A stretch of 64,000 nt of DNA from Lineus longissimus (Eukaryota; Nemertea; Pilidiophora; Heteronemertea; Lineidae), in contig NC_088316.1 in NCBI RefSeq assembly GCF_910592395.1, positions 20,338,001-20,402,000 on the forward strand, read 5' to 3'. The notes below the pieces were generated by a model. That model ran no database searches. It was not told the origin of the DNA and worked only from the letters and a program-made list of their open reading frames with translations. The position numbers and the translations under genes were made by a program. Below are positions 23,970-36,063 of the stretch, in pieces. Within the stretch, counting starts at the first letter, position 1; the number at the start of each line of letters is the position of its first letter.

Positions 23970-26900
23970 CCAACAACTGTTTCTTTTGACCCTGCCGGAG
24001 TCTTTCAAAACAATAAATGATTGTGTCTGACCCTGCTGACCTCGATTTTGAAAAACTTTTTAAAAAAGGTCATTCAAACGTTAAATCAACTGCAAAGATA
24101 ATCTTTTATATCACTGAAGTATATACATACGATATGTTGAGAAAAATCTGTACAACTATCGAAATATACGATTACTTGGAACTATTTCGGCTAATCACTT
24201 CGCCACCTGCGCGACCTTGTCACTATTGTGGCGCGCTCGTTGGCATACCGCATATAAGAGGCGAATAAAATCTTCATTTCAACATGAAAGCCTTGACGGT
24301 TCAGCGCTGAAGGTGTTTGACTGTGGATCGGCAGGTCACGGGTTCGACCCCCGGTGAATCTGCCGAATTTTTTTTTCTTTTTTTCTTCTACTTTGTCTTG
24401 TTATCTAATCATCCATGTACAGATGAAAACATTTTCATTATCATCATTATCATACCCCGCACCCAAACTTTTCAAACTCCAGCACATACTGATTCCGGGC
24501 GTTCGAGTACATGAATTATGAGGCAGATGTATTGTTTCAATCATCGCAAATCTGCCTAAAACGGCAAGTTTTCTCAGGTACGGGTACGGCAGTGGCGTGC
24601 GTCTTTTTCATTGAAACGACCTCGCACGGCCGGCACCGACATATATCGTCGCTGATGATGGAGAGAGCGGTAGCCGGTACATATTGAGCACGGTTCACTA
24701 GCAGTTCAATGTGCTCATGACGTGACGAGAGCAAATCTCACGGGTGGGGCGGAAATTCGCCATATTGCTGACATCATCGGCGCCAACAACTGTTTCTTTT
24801 GACTCTGCCGGAGTCTTTCAAAACAATAAATGATTGTGTCTGACCCTGCTGACCTCGATTTTGAAAAACTTTTAAAAATAGGTCATTCAAACGTTAAATC
24901 AACTGCAAAGATAATCTTTTATATCACTGAAGTATATACATACGATATGTTGAGAAAAATCTGTACAACTATCGAAATATACGATTTCTTGGAACTATTT
25001 CGGCTAATCACTTCGCCACCTGCGCGACCTTGTCACTATTGTGGCGCGCTCGTTTGCATACCGCATATAAGAGGCGAATGAAATCTCATTTCAACACGAA
25101 AGCCTTGACGGTTCAGCGCTGAAGGTGTTTGACTGTGGATCGGCAGGTCACGGGTTCGACCCCCGGTGAATCTGCCGAATTTTTTTTTCTTTTTTTCTTC
25201 TACCTTGTCTTGTTATCTAATCATCCATGTACAGATGTAAAAATTTTCATTATCATCATTATCATACCCCGCACCCAAACTTTTCAAACTCCAGCACATA
25301 CTGATTCCGGGCGTTCGAGTACATGAATTATGAGGTAGATGTATTGTTTCAATCATCGCAAATCTGCCTAAAACGGCAAGTTTTCTCAGGTACGGGTGCG
25401 GCAGTGGCGTGCGTCTTTTTCATTGAAACGACCTCGCACGGCCGGCACCGACATATATCGTCGCTGATGATGGAGAGAGCGGTAGCCGGTACATATTGAG
25501 CACGGTTCACTAGCAGTTCAATGTGCTCATGACGTGACGAGAGCAAATCTCACGGGTGGGGCGGAAATTCGCCATATTGCTGACATCATCGGCGCCAACA
25601 ACTGTTTCTTTTGACCCTGCCGGAGTCTTTCAAAACAATAAATGATTGTGTCTGACCCTGCTGACCTCGATTTTGAAAAACTTTTAAAAAAAGGTCATTC
25701 AAACGTTAAATCAACTGCAAAGATAATCTTTTATATCACTGAAGTATATACATACGATATGTTGAGAAAAATCTGTACAACTATCGAAATATACGATTAC
25801 TTGGAACTATTTCGGCTAATCACTTCGCCACCTGCGCGACCTTGTCACTATTGTGGCGCGCTCGTTTGCATTCCGCATATAAGTGGCGAATAAAATCTCC
25901 ATTTCAACATGAAAGCCTTGACGGTTCAGCGCTGAAGGTGTTTGACTGTGGATCGGCAGGTCACGGGTTCGACCCCCGGTGAATCTGCCGAATTTTTTTT
26001 TCTTTTTTTCTTCTACCTTGTCTTGTTATCTAATCATCCATGTACAGATGTTAACATTTTCATTATCATCATTATCATACCCCGCACCCAAACTTTTCAA
26101 ACTCCAGCACATACTGATTCCGGGCGTTCGAGTACATGAATTATGAGGTAGATGTATTGTTTCAATCATCGCAAATCTGCCTAAAACGGCACGTTTTCTC
26201 AGGTACGGGTACGGCAGTGGCGTGCGTCTTTTTCATTGAAACGACCTCGCACGGCCGGCACCGACATATATCGTCGCTGATGATGGAGAGAGCGGTAGCC
26301 GGTACATATTGAGCACGGTTCACTGGCAGTTCAATGTGCTCATGACGTGACGAGAGCAAATCTCACGGGTGGGGCGGAAATTCGCCATATTGCTGACATC
26401 ATCGGCGCCAACAACTGTTTCTTTTGACCCTGCCGGAGTCTTTCAAAACAATAAATGATTGTGTCTGACCCTGCTGACCTCGATTTTGAAAAACTTTTTA
26501 AAAAAGGTCATTCAAACGTTAAATCAACTGCAAAGATAATCTTTTATATCACTGAAGTATATACATACGATATGTTGAGAAAAATCTGTACAACTATCGA
26601 AATATACGATTACTTGGAACTATTTCGGCTAATCACTTCGCCACCTGCGCGACCTTGTCACTATTGTGGCGCGCTCGTTTGCATACCGCATATAAGAGGC
26701 GAATAAAATCTCCATTTCAACACGAAAGCCTTGACGGTTCAGCGCTGAAGGTGTTTGACTGTGGATCGGCAGGTCACGGGTTCCACCCCCGGTGAATCTG
26801 CCGAATTTTTTTTTCTTTTTTTCTTCTACCTTGTCTTGTTATCTAATCATCCATGAACAGATGTAAACATTTTCATTATCATACCCCGCACCCAAACTTT

Positions 26901-29900
26901 TCAAACTCCAGCACATACTGATTCCGGGCGTTCGAGTACATGAATTATGAGGTAGATGTATTGTTTCAATCATCGCAAATCTGCCTAAAACGGCAAGTTT
27001 TCTCAGGTACGGGTGCAGCAGTGGCGTGCGTCTTTTTCATTGAAACGACCTCGCACGGCCGGCACCGACATATATCGTCGCTGATGATGGAGAGAGCGGT
27101 AGCCGGTACATATTGAGCACGGTTCACTAGCAGTTCAATGTGCTCATGACGTGACGAGAGCAAATCTCACGGGTGGGGCGGAAATTCGCCATATTGCTGA
27201 CATCATCGGCGCCAACAACTGTTTCTTTTGACCCTGCCGGAGTCTTTCAAAACAATAAATGATTGTGTCTGACCCTGCTGACCTCGATTTTGAAAAACTT
27301 TTAAAAAAAGGTCATTCAAACGTTAAATCAACTGCAAAGATAATCTTTTATATCACTGAAGTATATACATACGATATGTTGAGAAAAATCTGTACAACTA
27401 TCGAAATATACGATTACTTGGAACTATTTCGGCTAATCACTTCGCCACCTGCGCGACCTTGTCACTATTGTAGCGCGCTCGTTTGCATACCGCATATAAG
27501 TGGCGAATAAAATCTCCATTTCAACATGAAAGCCTTGACGGTTCAGCGCTGAAGGTGTTTGACTGTGGATCGGCAGGTCACGGGTTCGACCCCCGGTGAA
27601 TCTGCCGAATTTTTTTTTCTTTTTTTCTTCTACCTTGTCTTGTTATCTAATCATCCATGTACAGATGTAAACATTTTCATTATCATCATTATCATACCCC
27701 GCACCCAAACTTTTCAAACTCCAGCACATACTGATTCCGGGCGTTCGAGTACATGAATTATGAGGTAGATGTATTGTTTCAATCATCGCAAATCTGCCTA
27801 AAACGGCAAGTTTTCTCAGGTACGGGTACGGCAGTGGCGTGCGTCTTTTTCATTGAAACGACCTCGCACGGCCGGCACCGACATATATCGTCGCTGATGA
27901 TGGAGAGAGCGGTAGCCGGTACATATTGAGCACGGTTCACTAGCAGTTCAATGTGCTCATGACGTGACGAGAGCAAATCTCACGGGTGGGGCGGAAATTC
28001 GCCATATTGCTCACATCATCGGCGCCAACAACTGTTTCTTTTGACCCTGCCGGAGTCTTTCAAAACAATAAATGGTTGTGTCTGACCCTGCTGACCTGAT
28101 TTTGAAAAACTTTTTAAAAAAGGTCATTCAAACGTTAAATCAACTGCAAAGATAATCGTTTATATCACTGAAGTATATACATACGATATGTTGAGAAAAA
28201 TCTGTACAGCTATCGAAATATACGATTACTTGGAACTATTTCGGCTAATCACTTCGCCACCTGCGCGACCTTGTCACTATTGTGGCGCGCTCGTTTGCAT
28301 ACCGCATATAAGAGGCGAATAAAATCTCCATTTCAACATGAAAGCCTTGACGGTTCAGCGCTGAAGGTGTTTGACTGTGGATCGGCAGGTCACGGGTTCG
28401 ACCCCCGGTGAATCTGCCGAATTTTTTTTTTTTCTTCTACCTTGTCTTGTTATCTAATCATCCATGTACAGATGTTAACATTTTCATTATCATCATTATC
28501 ATACCCCGCACCCAAACTTTTCAAACTCCAGCACATACTGATTCCGGGCGTTCGAGTACATGAATTATGAGGTAGATGTATTGTTTCAATCATCGCAAAT
28601 CTGCCTAAAACGGCAAGTTTTCTCAGGTACGGGTACGGCAGTGGCGTGCGTCTTTTTCATTGAAACGACCTCGCACGGCCGGCACCGACATATATCGTCG
28701 CTGATGATGGAGAGAGCGGTAGCCGGTACATATTGAGCACGGTTTACTAGCAGTTCAATGTGCTCATGACGTGACGAGAGCAAATCTCACGGGTGGGGCG
28801 GAAATTCGCCATATTGCTGACATCATCGGCGCCAACAACTGTTTCTTTTGACTCTGCCGGAGTCTTTCAAAACAATAAATGATTGTGTCTGACCCTGCTG
28901 ACCTCGATTTTGAAAAACTTTTAAAAAAGGTCATTCAAACGTTAAATCAACTGCAAAGATAATCTTTTATATCACTGAAGTATATACATACGATATGTTG
29001 AGAAAAATCTGTACAACTATCGAAATATACGATTACTTGGAACTATTTCGGCTAATCACTTCGCCACCTGCGCGACCTTGTCACTATTGTGGCGCGCTCG
29101 TTTGCATACCGCATATAAGAGGCGAATAAAATCTCCATTTCAACACGAAAGCCTTGACGGTTCAGCGCTGAAGGTGTTTGACTGTGGATCGGCAGGTCAC
29201 GGGTTCGACCCCCGGTGAATCTCCCGAATTTTTTTTTCTTTTTTTCTTCTACCTTGTCTTGTTATCTAATCATCCATGTACAGATGAAAACATTTTCATT
29301 ATCATCATTATCATACCCCGCACCCAAACTTTTCAAACTCCAGCACATACTGATTCCGGGCGTTCGAGTACATGAATTATGAGGTAGATGTATTGTTTCA
29401 ATCATCGCAAATCTGCCTAAAACGGCAAGTTTTCTCAGGTACGGGTACGGCAGTGGCGTGCGTCTTTTTCATTGAAACGACCTCGCACGGCCGGCACCGA
29501 CATATATCGTCGCTGATGATGGAGAGAGCGGTAGCCGGTACATATTGAGCACGGTTCACTAGCAGTTCAATGTGCTCATGACGTGACGAGAGCAAATCTC
29601 ACGGGTGGGGCGGAAATTCGCCATATTGCTGACATCATCGGCGCCAACAACTGTTTCTTTTGACTCTGCCGGAGTCTTTCAAAACAATAAATGATTGTGT
29701 CTGACCCTGCTGACCTCGATTTTGAAAAACTTTTAAAAAAGGTCATTCAAACGTTAAATCAACTGCAAAGATAATCTTTTATATCACTGAAGTATATACA
29801 TACGATATGTTGAGAAAAATCTGTACAACTATCGAAATATACGATTACTTGGAACTATTTCGGCTAATCACTTCGCCACCTGCGCGACCTTGTCACTATT

Positions 29901-32900
29901 GTGGCGCGCTCGTTTGCATACCGCATATAAGAGGCGAATAAAATCTCCATTTCAACACGAAAGCCTTGACGGTTCAGCGCTGAAGGTGTTTGACTGTGGA
30001 TCGGCAGGTCACGGGTTCGACCCCCGGTGAATCTCCCGAATTTTTTTTTCTTTTTTTCTTCTACCTTGTCTTGTTATCTAATCATCCATGTACAGATGAA
30101 AACATTTTCATTATCATCATTATCATACCCCGCACCCAAACTTTTCAAACTCCAGCACATACTGATTCCGGGCGTTCGAGTACATGAATTATGAGGTAGA
30201 TGTATTGTTTCAATCATCGCAAATCTGCCTAAAACGGCAAGTTTTCTCAGGTACGGGTACGGCAGTGGCGTGCGTCTTTTTCATTGAAACGACCTCGCAC
30301 GGCCGGCACCGACATATATCGTCGCTGATGATGGAGAGAGCGGTAGCCGGTACATATTGAGCACGGTTCACTAGCAGTTCAATGTGCTCATGACGTGACG
30401 AGAGCAAATCTCACGGGTGGGGCGGAAATTCGCCATATTGCTGACATCATCGGCGCCAACAACTGTTTCTTTTGACTCTGCCGGAGTCTTTCAAAACAAT
30501 AAATGATTGTGTCTGACCCTGCTGACCTCGATTTTGAAAAACTTTTAAAAAAGGTCATTCAAACGTTAAATCAACTGCAAAGATAATCTTTTATATCACT
30601 GAAGTATATACATACGATATGTTGAGAAAAATCTGTACAACTATCGAAATATACGATTACTTGGAACTATTTCGGCTAATCACTTCGCCACCTGCGCGAC
30701 CTTGTCACTATTGTGGCGCGCTCGTTTGCATACCGCATATAAGAGGCGAATAAAATCTCCATTTCAACACGAAAGCCTTGACGGTTCAGCGCTGAAGGTG
30801 TTTGACTGTGGATCGGCAGGTCACGGGTTCGACCCCCGGTGAATCTCCCGAATTTTTTTTCTTTTTTTCTTCTACCTTGTCTTGTTATCTAATCATCCAT
30901 GTACAGATGAAAACATTTTCATTATCATCATTATCATACCCCGCACCCAAACTTTTCAAACTCCAGCACATACTGATTCCGGGCGTTCGAGTACATGAAT
31001 TATGAGGTAGATGTATTGTTTCAATCATCGCAAATCTGCCTAAAACGGCAAGTTTTCTCAGGTACGGGTACGGCAGTGGCGTGCGTCTTTTTCATTGAAA
31101 CGACCTCGCACGGCCGGCACCGACATATATCGTCGCTGATGATGGAGAGAGCGGTAGCCGGTACATATTGAGCACGGTTCACTAGCAGTTCAATGTGCTC
31201 ATGACGTGACGAGAGCAAATCTCACGGGTGGGGCGGAAATTCGCCATATTGCTGACATCATCGGCGCCAACAACTGTTTCTTTTGACTCTGCCGGAGTCT
31301 TTCAAAACAATAAATGATTGTGTCTGACCCTGCTGACCTCGATTTTGAAAAACTTTTAAAAAAGGTCATTCAAACGTTAAATCAACTGCAAAGATAATCT
31401 TTTATATCACTGAAGTATATACATACGATATGTTGAGAAAAATCTTTACAACTATCGAAATATACGATTACTTGGAACTATTTCGGCTAATCACTTCGCC
31501 ACCTGCGCGACCTTGTCACTATTGTGGCGCGCTCGTTTGCATACCGCATATAAGAGGCGAATAAAATCTCTATTTCAACACGAATGCCTTGACGGTTCAG
31601 CGCTGAAGGTGTTTGACTGTGGATCGGCAGGTCACGGGTTCGACCCCCGGTGAATCTGCCGAATTTTTTTTTCTTTTTTCTTCTACCTTGTCTTGTTATC
31701 TAATCATCCATGTACAGATGTAAACATTTTTATTATCATCATTATCATACCCCGCACCCAAACTTTTCAAACTCCAGCACATACTGATTCCGGGCGTTCG
31801 AGTACATGAATTATGAGGTAGATGTATTGTTTCAATCATCGCAAATCTGCCTAAAACGGCAAGTTTTCTCAGGTACGGGTACGGCAGTGGCGTGCGTCTT
31901 TTTCATTGAAACGACCTCGCACGGCCGGCACCGACATATATCGTCGCTGATGATGGAGAGAGCGGTAGCCGGTACATATTGAGCACGGTTCACTAGCAGT
32001 TCAATGTGCTCATGACGTGACGAGAGCAAATCTCACGGGTGGGGCGGAAATTCGCCATATTGCTGACATCATCGGCGCCAACAACTGTTTCTTTTGACCC
32101 TGCCGGAGTCTTTCAAAACAATAAATGATTGTGTCTGACCCTGCTGACCTCGATTTTGAAAAACTTTTAAAAAAAGGTCATTCAAACGTTAAATCAACCG
32201 AAAATATAATCTTTTATATCACTGAAGTATATACATACGATATGTTGAGAAAAATCTGTACAACTATCGAAATATACGATTACTTGGAACTATTTCGGCT
32301 AATCACTTCGCCACCTGCGCGACCTTGTCACTATTGTGGCGCGCTCGTTTGCATACCGCATATAAGAGGCGAATAAAATCTCCATTTCAACACGAAAGCC
32401 TTGACGGTTCAGCGCTGAAGGTGTTTGACTGTGGATCGGCAGGTCACGGGTTCGACCCCCGGTGAATCTCCCGAATTTTTTTTTCTTTTTTTCTTCTACC
32501 TTGTCTTGTTATCTAATCATCCATGTACAGATGAAAACATTTTCATTATCATCATTATCATACCTCGCACCCAAACTTTTCAAACTCCAGCACATACTGA
32601 TTCCGGGCGTTCGAGTACATGAATTAATAGGTAGATGTATTGTTTCAATCATCGCAAATCTGCCTTAAACGGCAAGTTTTCTCAGGTACGGGTACGGCAG
32701 TGGCGTGCGTCTTTTTCATTGAAACGACCTCGCACGGCCGGCACCGACATATATCGTCGCTGATGATGGAGAGAGCGGTAGCCGGTACATATTGAGCACG
32801 GTTCACTAGCAGTTCAATGTGCTCATGACGTGACGAGAGCAAATCTCACGGGTGGGGCGGAAATTCGCCATATTGCTGACATCATCGGCGCCAACAACTG

Positions 32901-33175
32901 TTTCTTTTGACCCTGCCGGAGTCTTTCAAAACAATAAATGATTGTGTCTGACCCTGCTGACCTCGATTTTGAAAAACTTTTTAAAAAAGGTCATGCAAAC
33001 TTTAAATCAACTGCAAAGATAATCGTTTATATCACTGAAGTATATACATACGATATGTTGAGAAAAATCTGTACAACTATCGAAATATACGATTACTTGG
33101 AACTATTTCGGCTAATCACTTCGCCACCTGCGCGACCTTGTCACTATTGTGGCGCGCTCGTTTGCATACCGCATA

Positions 33176-34253
33176 ATATGTAAAGTCAAGAACTTAGTGA
33201 GCCCCCCTTTAGGTCGGGGGAGCTCCCCCGAACCCCCCTACGAGCATATGTTAAGTGCAAGCTCTAACAACTACAGCTGTTACAATGGGGGGACACCCCC
33301 CAAACCCCCCTCCGTCGACATAGGTTTTACCAGTGCGTTGGGGGGAAGCTCCCCCCAAACCCCCCCGGTGGACAGTCAACTAGCCCTTCTGTGTCATACT
33401 GCTGGAGGGGGGGGGGGGTGCGATGGGACCATCCATATAGTTCCTTCCGACACATTTTTGTTTTGGTAATGTAATACATTGTGATTGTCCTTATTCACGG
33501 GAATCGGGCGTTTCCAGTGATATACGACACTTAAATGGATTGTCCTCATGCATTCACTTTGGAAACGCATTTTAAAATAGATGTCACGTCCTGTTAATGG
33601 GGCACGTCATCATCCCGTACATTTGGGAAAAACTCCCTAACGAGACCGGAGCAGACGGCTGAAAGTAGTTTATTTATTGGCCGCTAGGGTACAGAATGTA
33701 CGTCGTTCACCCGAAATTTTCACGCAACTATAGCTAAATAGAGCTAGTTCTAGTTTGTGATTCATTTTGATACTTCAGATTTGGGCAGTAGACCAATATA
33801 ACTTAGTCGTCAGTGTGGTTTTAAGCTGGAAAAACGTATTTATTTTTCTTAAAGTGCCTTTTTTGGACGGGTGTGTGCGATTGTTTTGTTTTTATGTCAC
33901 GTGACCTCGACCATGTCGACACAAAATTGAAATAAACCACCCTTTTCTGTCATTATTTAGGACGGATATTTCTCTAATAAAAATATTAATATAATTGGCC
34001 AATTTCTTAGGCATATGATGTAGCGAATTCCCATGAAGATTTAAATTTAATTTAACTTAATTTCAACAAATGGGATAGCAACCACCACCGGAAGATCGCG
34101 GAGAAATCGGTAAACTCAACGGAGTTAATTCAGAAAAATACCAAAAAAAATTGTTTGTTGGATATACAATAATTACTCTCTTTATTTCTCTTCATTTACA
34201 TTATATACTCCCGCACACACGTGTATCTTAAGAGCCCCTCCTAAAGGGGGTCT
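33176..34253. mobile_element. 1.08-kb insertion inside a satellite unit, with hairpins and a possible TA target duplication
   Basis: The unit sequence stops after CCGCATA and resumes as TATAAGAGGCG, consistent with a 2-bp TA duplication flanking 33176-34253. Near the left end CCCCCTTTAGG (33203-33213), and at the right end CCTAAAGGGGG (34240-34250), form an 11-bp inverted repeat, but the left one lies 27 bp inside the junction. Three hairpin modules follow, each a G-run, a short loop, a C-run and a further C-tract, at about 33214-33239, 33286-33311 and 33340-33367. A G12 run lies near 33407. No transposase is seen. A non-autonomous DNA transposon is the best guess, class unknown. Confidence 0.5.
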
Positions 34254-34903
34254 TATAAGAGGCGAATAAAATCTCCATTTCAACATGAAAGCCTTGACGG
34301 TTCAGCGCTGAAGGTGTTTGACTGTGGATCGGCAGGTCACGGGTTCGACCCCTGGTGAATCTGCCGAATTTTTTTTTCTTTTTCTTCTACCTTGTCTTGT
34401 TATCTAATCATCCATGTACAGATGTAAACATTTTCATTATCATCATTATCATACCCCGCACCCAAACTTTTCAAACTCCAGCACATACTGATTCCGGGCG
34501 TTTGAGTACATGAGTTATGAGGTAGATGTATTGTTTCAATCATCGCAAACCTGCCTAAAACGGCAAGTTTTCTCAGGTACGGGTACGGCAGTGGCGTGCG
34601 TCTTTTTCATTGAAACGACCTCGCACGGCCGGCACCGACATATATCGTCGCTGATGATGGAGAGAGCGTTAGCCGGTACATATTGAGCACGGTTCACTAG
34701 CAGTGCAATGTGCTCATGACGTGACGAGAGCAAATCTCACGGGTGGGGCGGAAATTCGCCATATTGCTGACATCATCGGCGCCAACAACTGTTTCTTTTG
34801 ACCCTGCCGGAGTCTTTCAAAACAATAAATGATTGTGTCTGACCCTGCTGACCTCGATTTTGAAAAACTTTTAAAAAAAGGTCATTCAAACGTTAAATCA
34901 ACT
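34254..34903. repeat. Truncated terminal part of the satellite array
   Basis: After the insertion the interrupted unit continues with its tRNA-like cassette (GACCCCTGG variant of the B-box region), then the antisense frame, and into the next unit up to AAATCAACT, where similarity stops. Private changes such as GTTTGAGTACATGAGTTATG and GCGTTAGCC again mark an edge copy. Confidence 0.85.
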
Positions 34904-35240
34904 TTGAAACATATGATGACAAGACACATAACCAATTGCAACTTACACCATAACATTCAATGATTCACCAATGACCCCAAGCTGTTGGTTAACTTTGTTT
35001 CTTTTTTACATTATTCACCAACTTCATAACACACATAATTAGGGTCCTCATTAGGGTCGATACAATTCTCTTGTCGGTATGTCCTAACTATGCTAATTAA
35101 CACTCTAACTATCTTTGTTATATAACCGATTTCTCGAGGGAAAATCCTTCTCCGACAAAAAATAAGACACCTTTTTGGCTCACCGTAGGAACTGATGAAA
35201 GGAATAGGGTAAGAAACATTTTCAAAGACCAAATATTATT

Positions 35241-35308
35241 ATCACTTTTTTTCTGCTCAAAATGAACCAACATCATCAGTCCCAAAACTTTTTTGACTCT
35301 GAAAATGT
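35241..35308 (-). repeat. Dispersed AT-rich repeat, copy 3 (partial)
   Basis: On the minus strand this segment reads AGTCAAAAAAGTTTTGGGAC, then a stretch ending in GGTTCATTTTGAG. That matches the cores at 1437-1540 and 37631-37756, and this copy is closest to the one at 1437. Confidence 0.55.
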
Positions 35309-35991
35309 AAGCGCCTTAGCTACGGCATTGTTCCTATGTAAAGTAAAAAGAAAACTAGATTAAAAAGTTTAAGGCATTTAATTGTATTGACCTGTGTGGT
35401 AAGCTCACACAACCAATCACTTCAAGGAAGTTGAAGACATAAAGTGTGTTTGCCTTAAAAGTTTACCAAATAAGACATGCGCCCATTTCCTCAGAACTCC
35501 AGCCCAATATTAGCTCACGGAAACGGCCGTCCTGTGTCACAAGCCTCCAAGGCAAAGGCTAACATCAATTTATTTATTCAGTTTATCTTGTTTGTTGACT
35601 GATGTCCGAGCTTTCTCCGTTTATTTTCTTGCTCGGGGCGGAATCAATGAGGTTGATAAAGTGACGGGCGATCGTGAATGATGGCTTCGATATGTGCTCT
35701 CCCTCCGGATTGATCGAGGTTACAACCTATCAGTGGCTCTTTGTTGCTACTCTAACTGGCTGCGGGCGAAGCCTTTCTTTCTCATACTACCGTTTAAGGA
35801 CAGAAAATTGCTTGAGCAAGGCTTGGTGGGCTTTTCAGTTGTTGGTTACGGTTAATATGAAAGGACCTCATATATCGCGGTGTGTAAGCTGTGTGTTTTT
35901 GTTACCTTTATTTCATGGAATGTTGTTGGCATCATTGACAACAGGAATTGAAGCTTTTCTGGTGCAAAGGCTTTATACCTGATCTGTTAAG

Positions 35992-36060
<69 letters not shown>

Positions 36061-36063
36061 TGT
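35992..36063. repeat. (GAT)n(GAC)n trinucleotide microsatellite
   Basis: A run of TGA repeats passes into CGA repeats without interruption. The transition suggests a CpG-type substitution spread through part of the tract, or two adjoining expansions. No gene context is visible. Confidence 0.95.

Larger units (their letters stand above)
15555..34903. repeat. ~812-bp satellite array, about 22 head-to-tail units
   Basis: The landmark AATAAATG(A/G)TTGTG recurs at ATG positions 15897, 16710, 17522, 18334, 19147, 19960, 20773, 21582, 22395, 23208, 24017, 24830, 25642, 26455, 27259, 28072, 28879, 29691, 30503, 31314, 32125, 32938 and, after an insertion, 34829. Spacing is 804-813 bp. Differences are mostly homopolymer length changes, a 9-bp loss in the unit near 26880, and scattered substitutions. 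The array starts abruptly at ACTGATTCCGGG and ends inside a unit after AAATCAACT. Each unit carries a tRNA-like Pol III cassette, an 83-codon plus-strand frame, a 65-codon minus-strand frame and a short (ATC/ATT) tract. I do not recognise it as a known satellite, and it contains no 5S rRNA or histone coding sequence. Confidence 0.97.

Noticed and set aside
33149-33469. 106-codon proline/glycine-rich frame
   Set aside because: It spans the junction of satellite and insertion and is translated from the G/C hairpins; no start or domain is credible.
15555-34903. Array of functional tRNA-His genes (GTG loop)
   Set aside because: The 5' and 3' ends do not form an acceptor stem, and the 3' flank pairs instead with the anticodon-arm side. 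A tRNA-like relic or promoter fits better.
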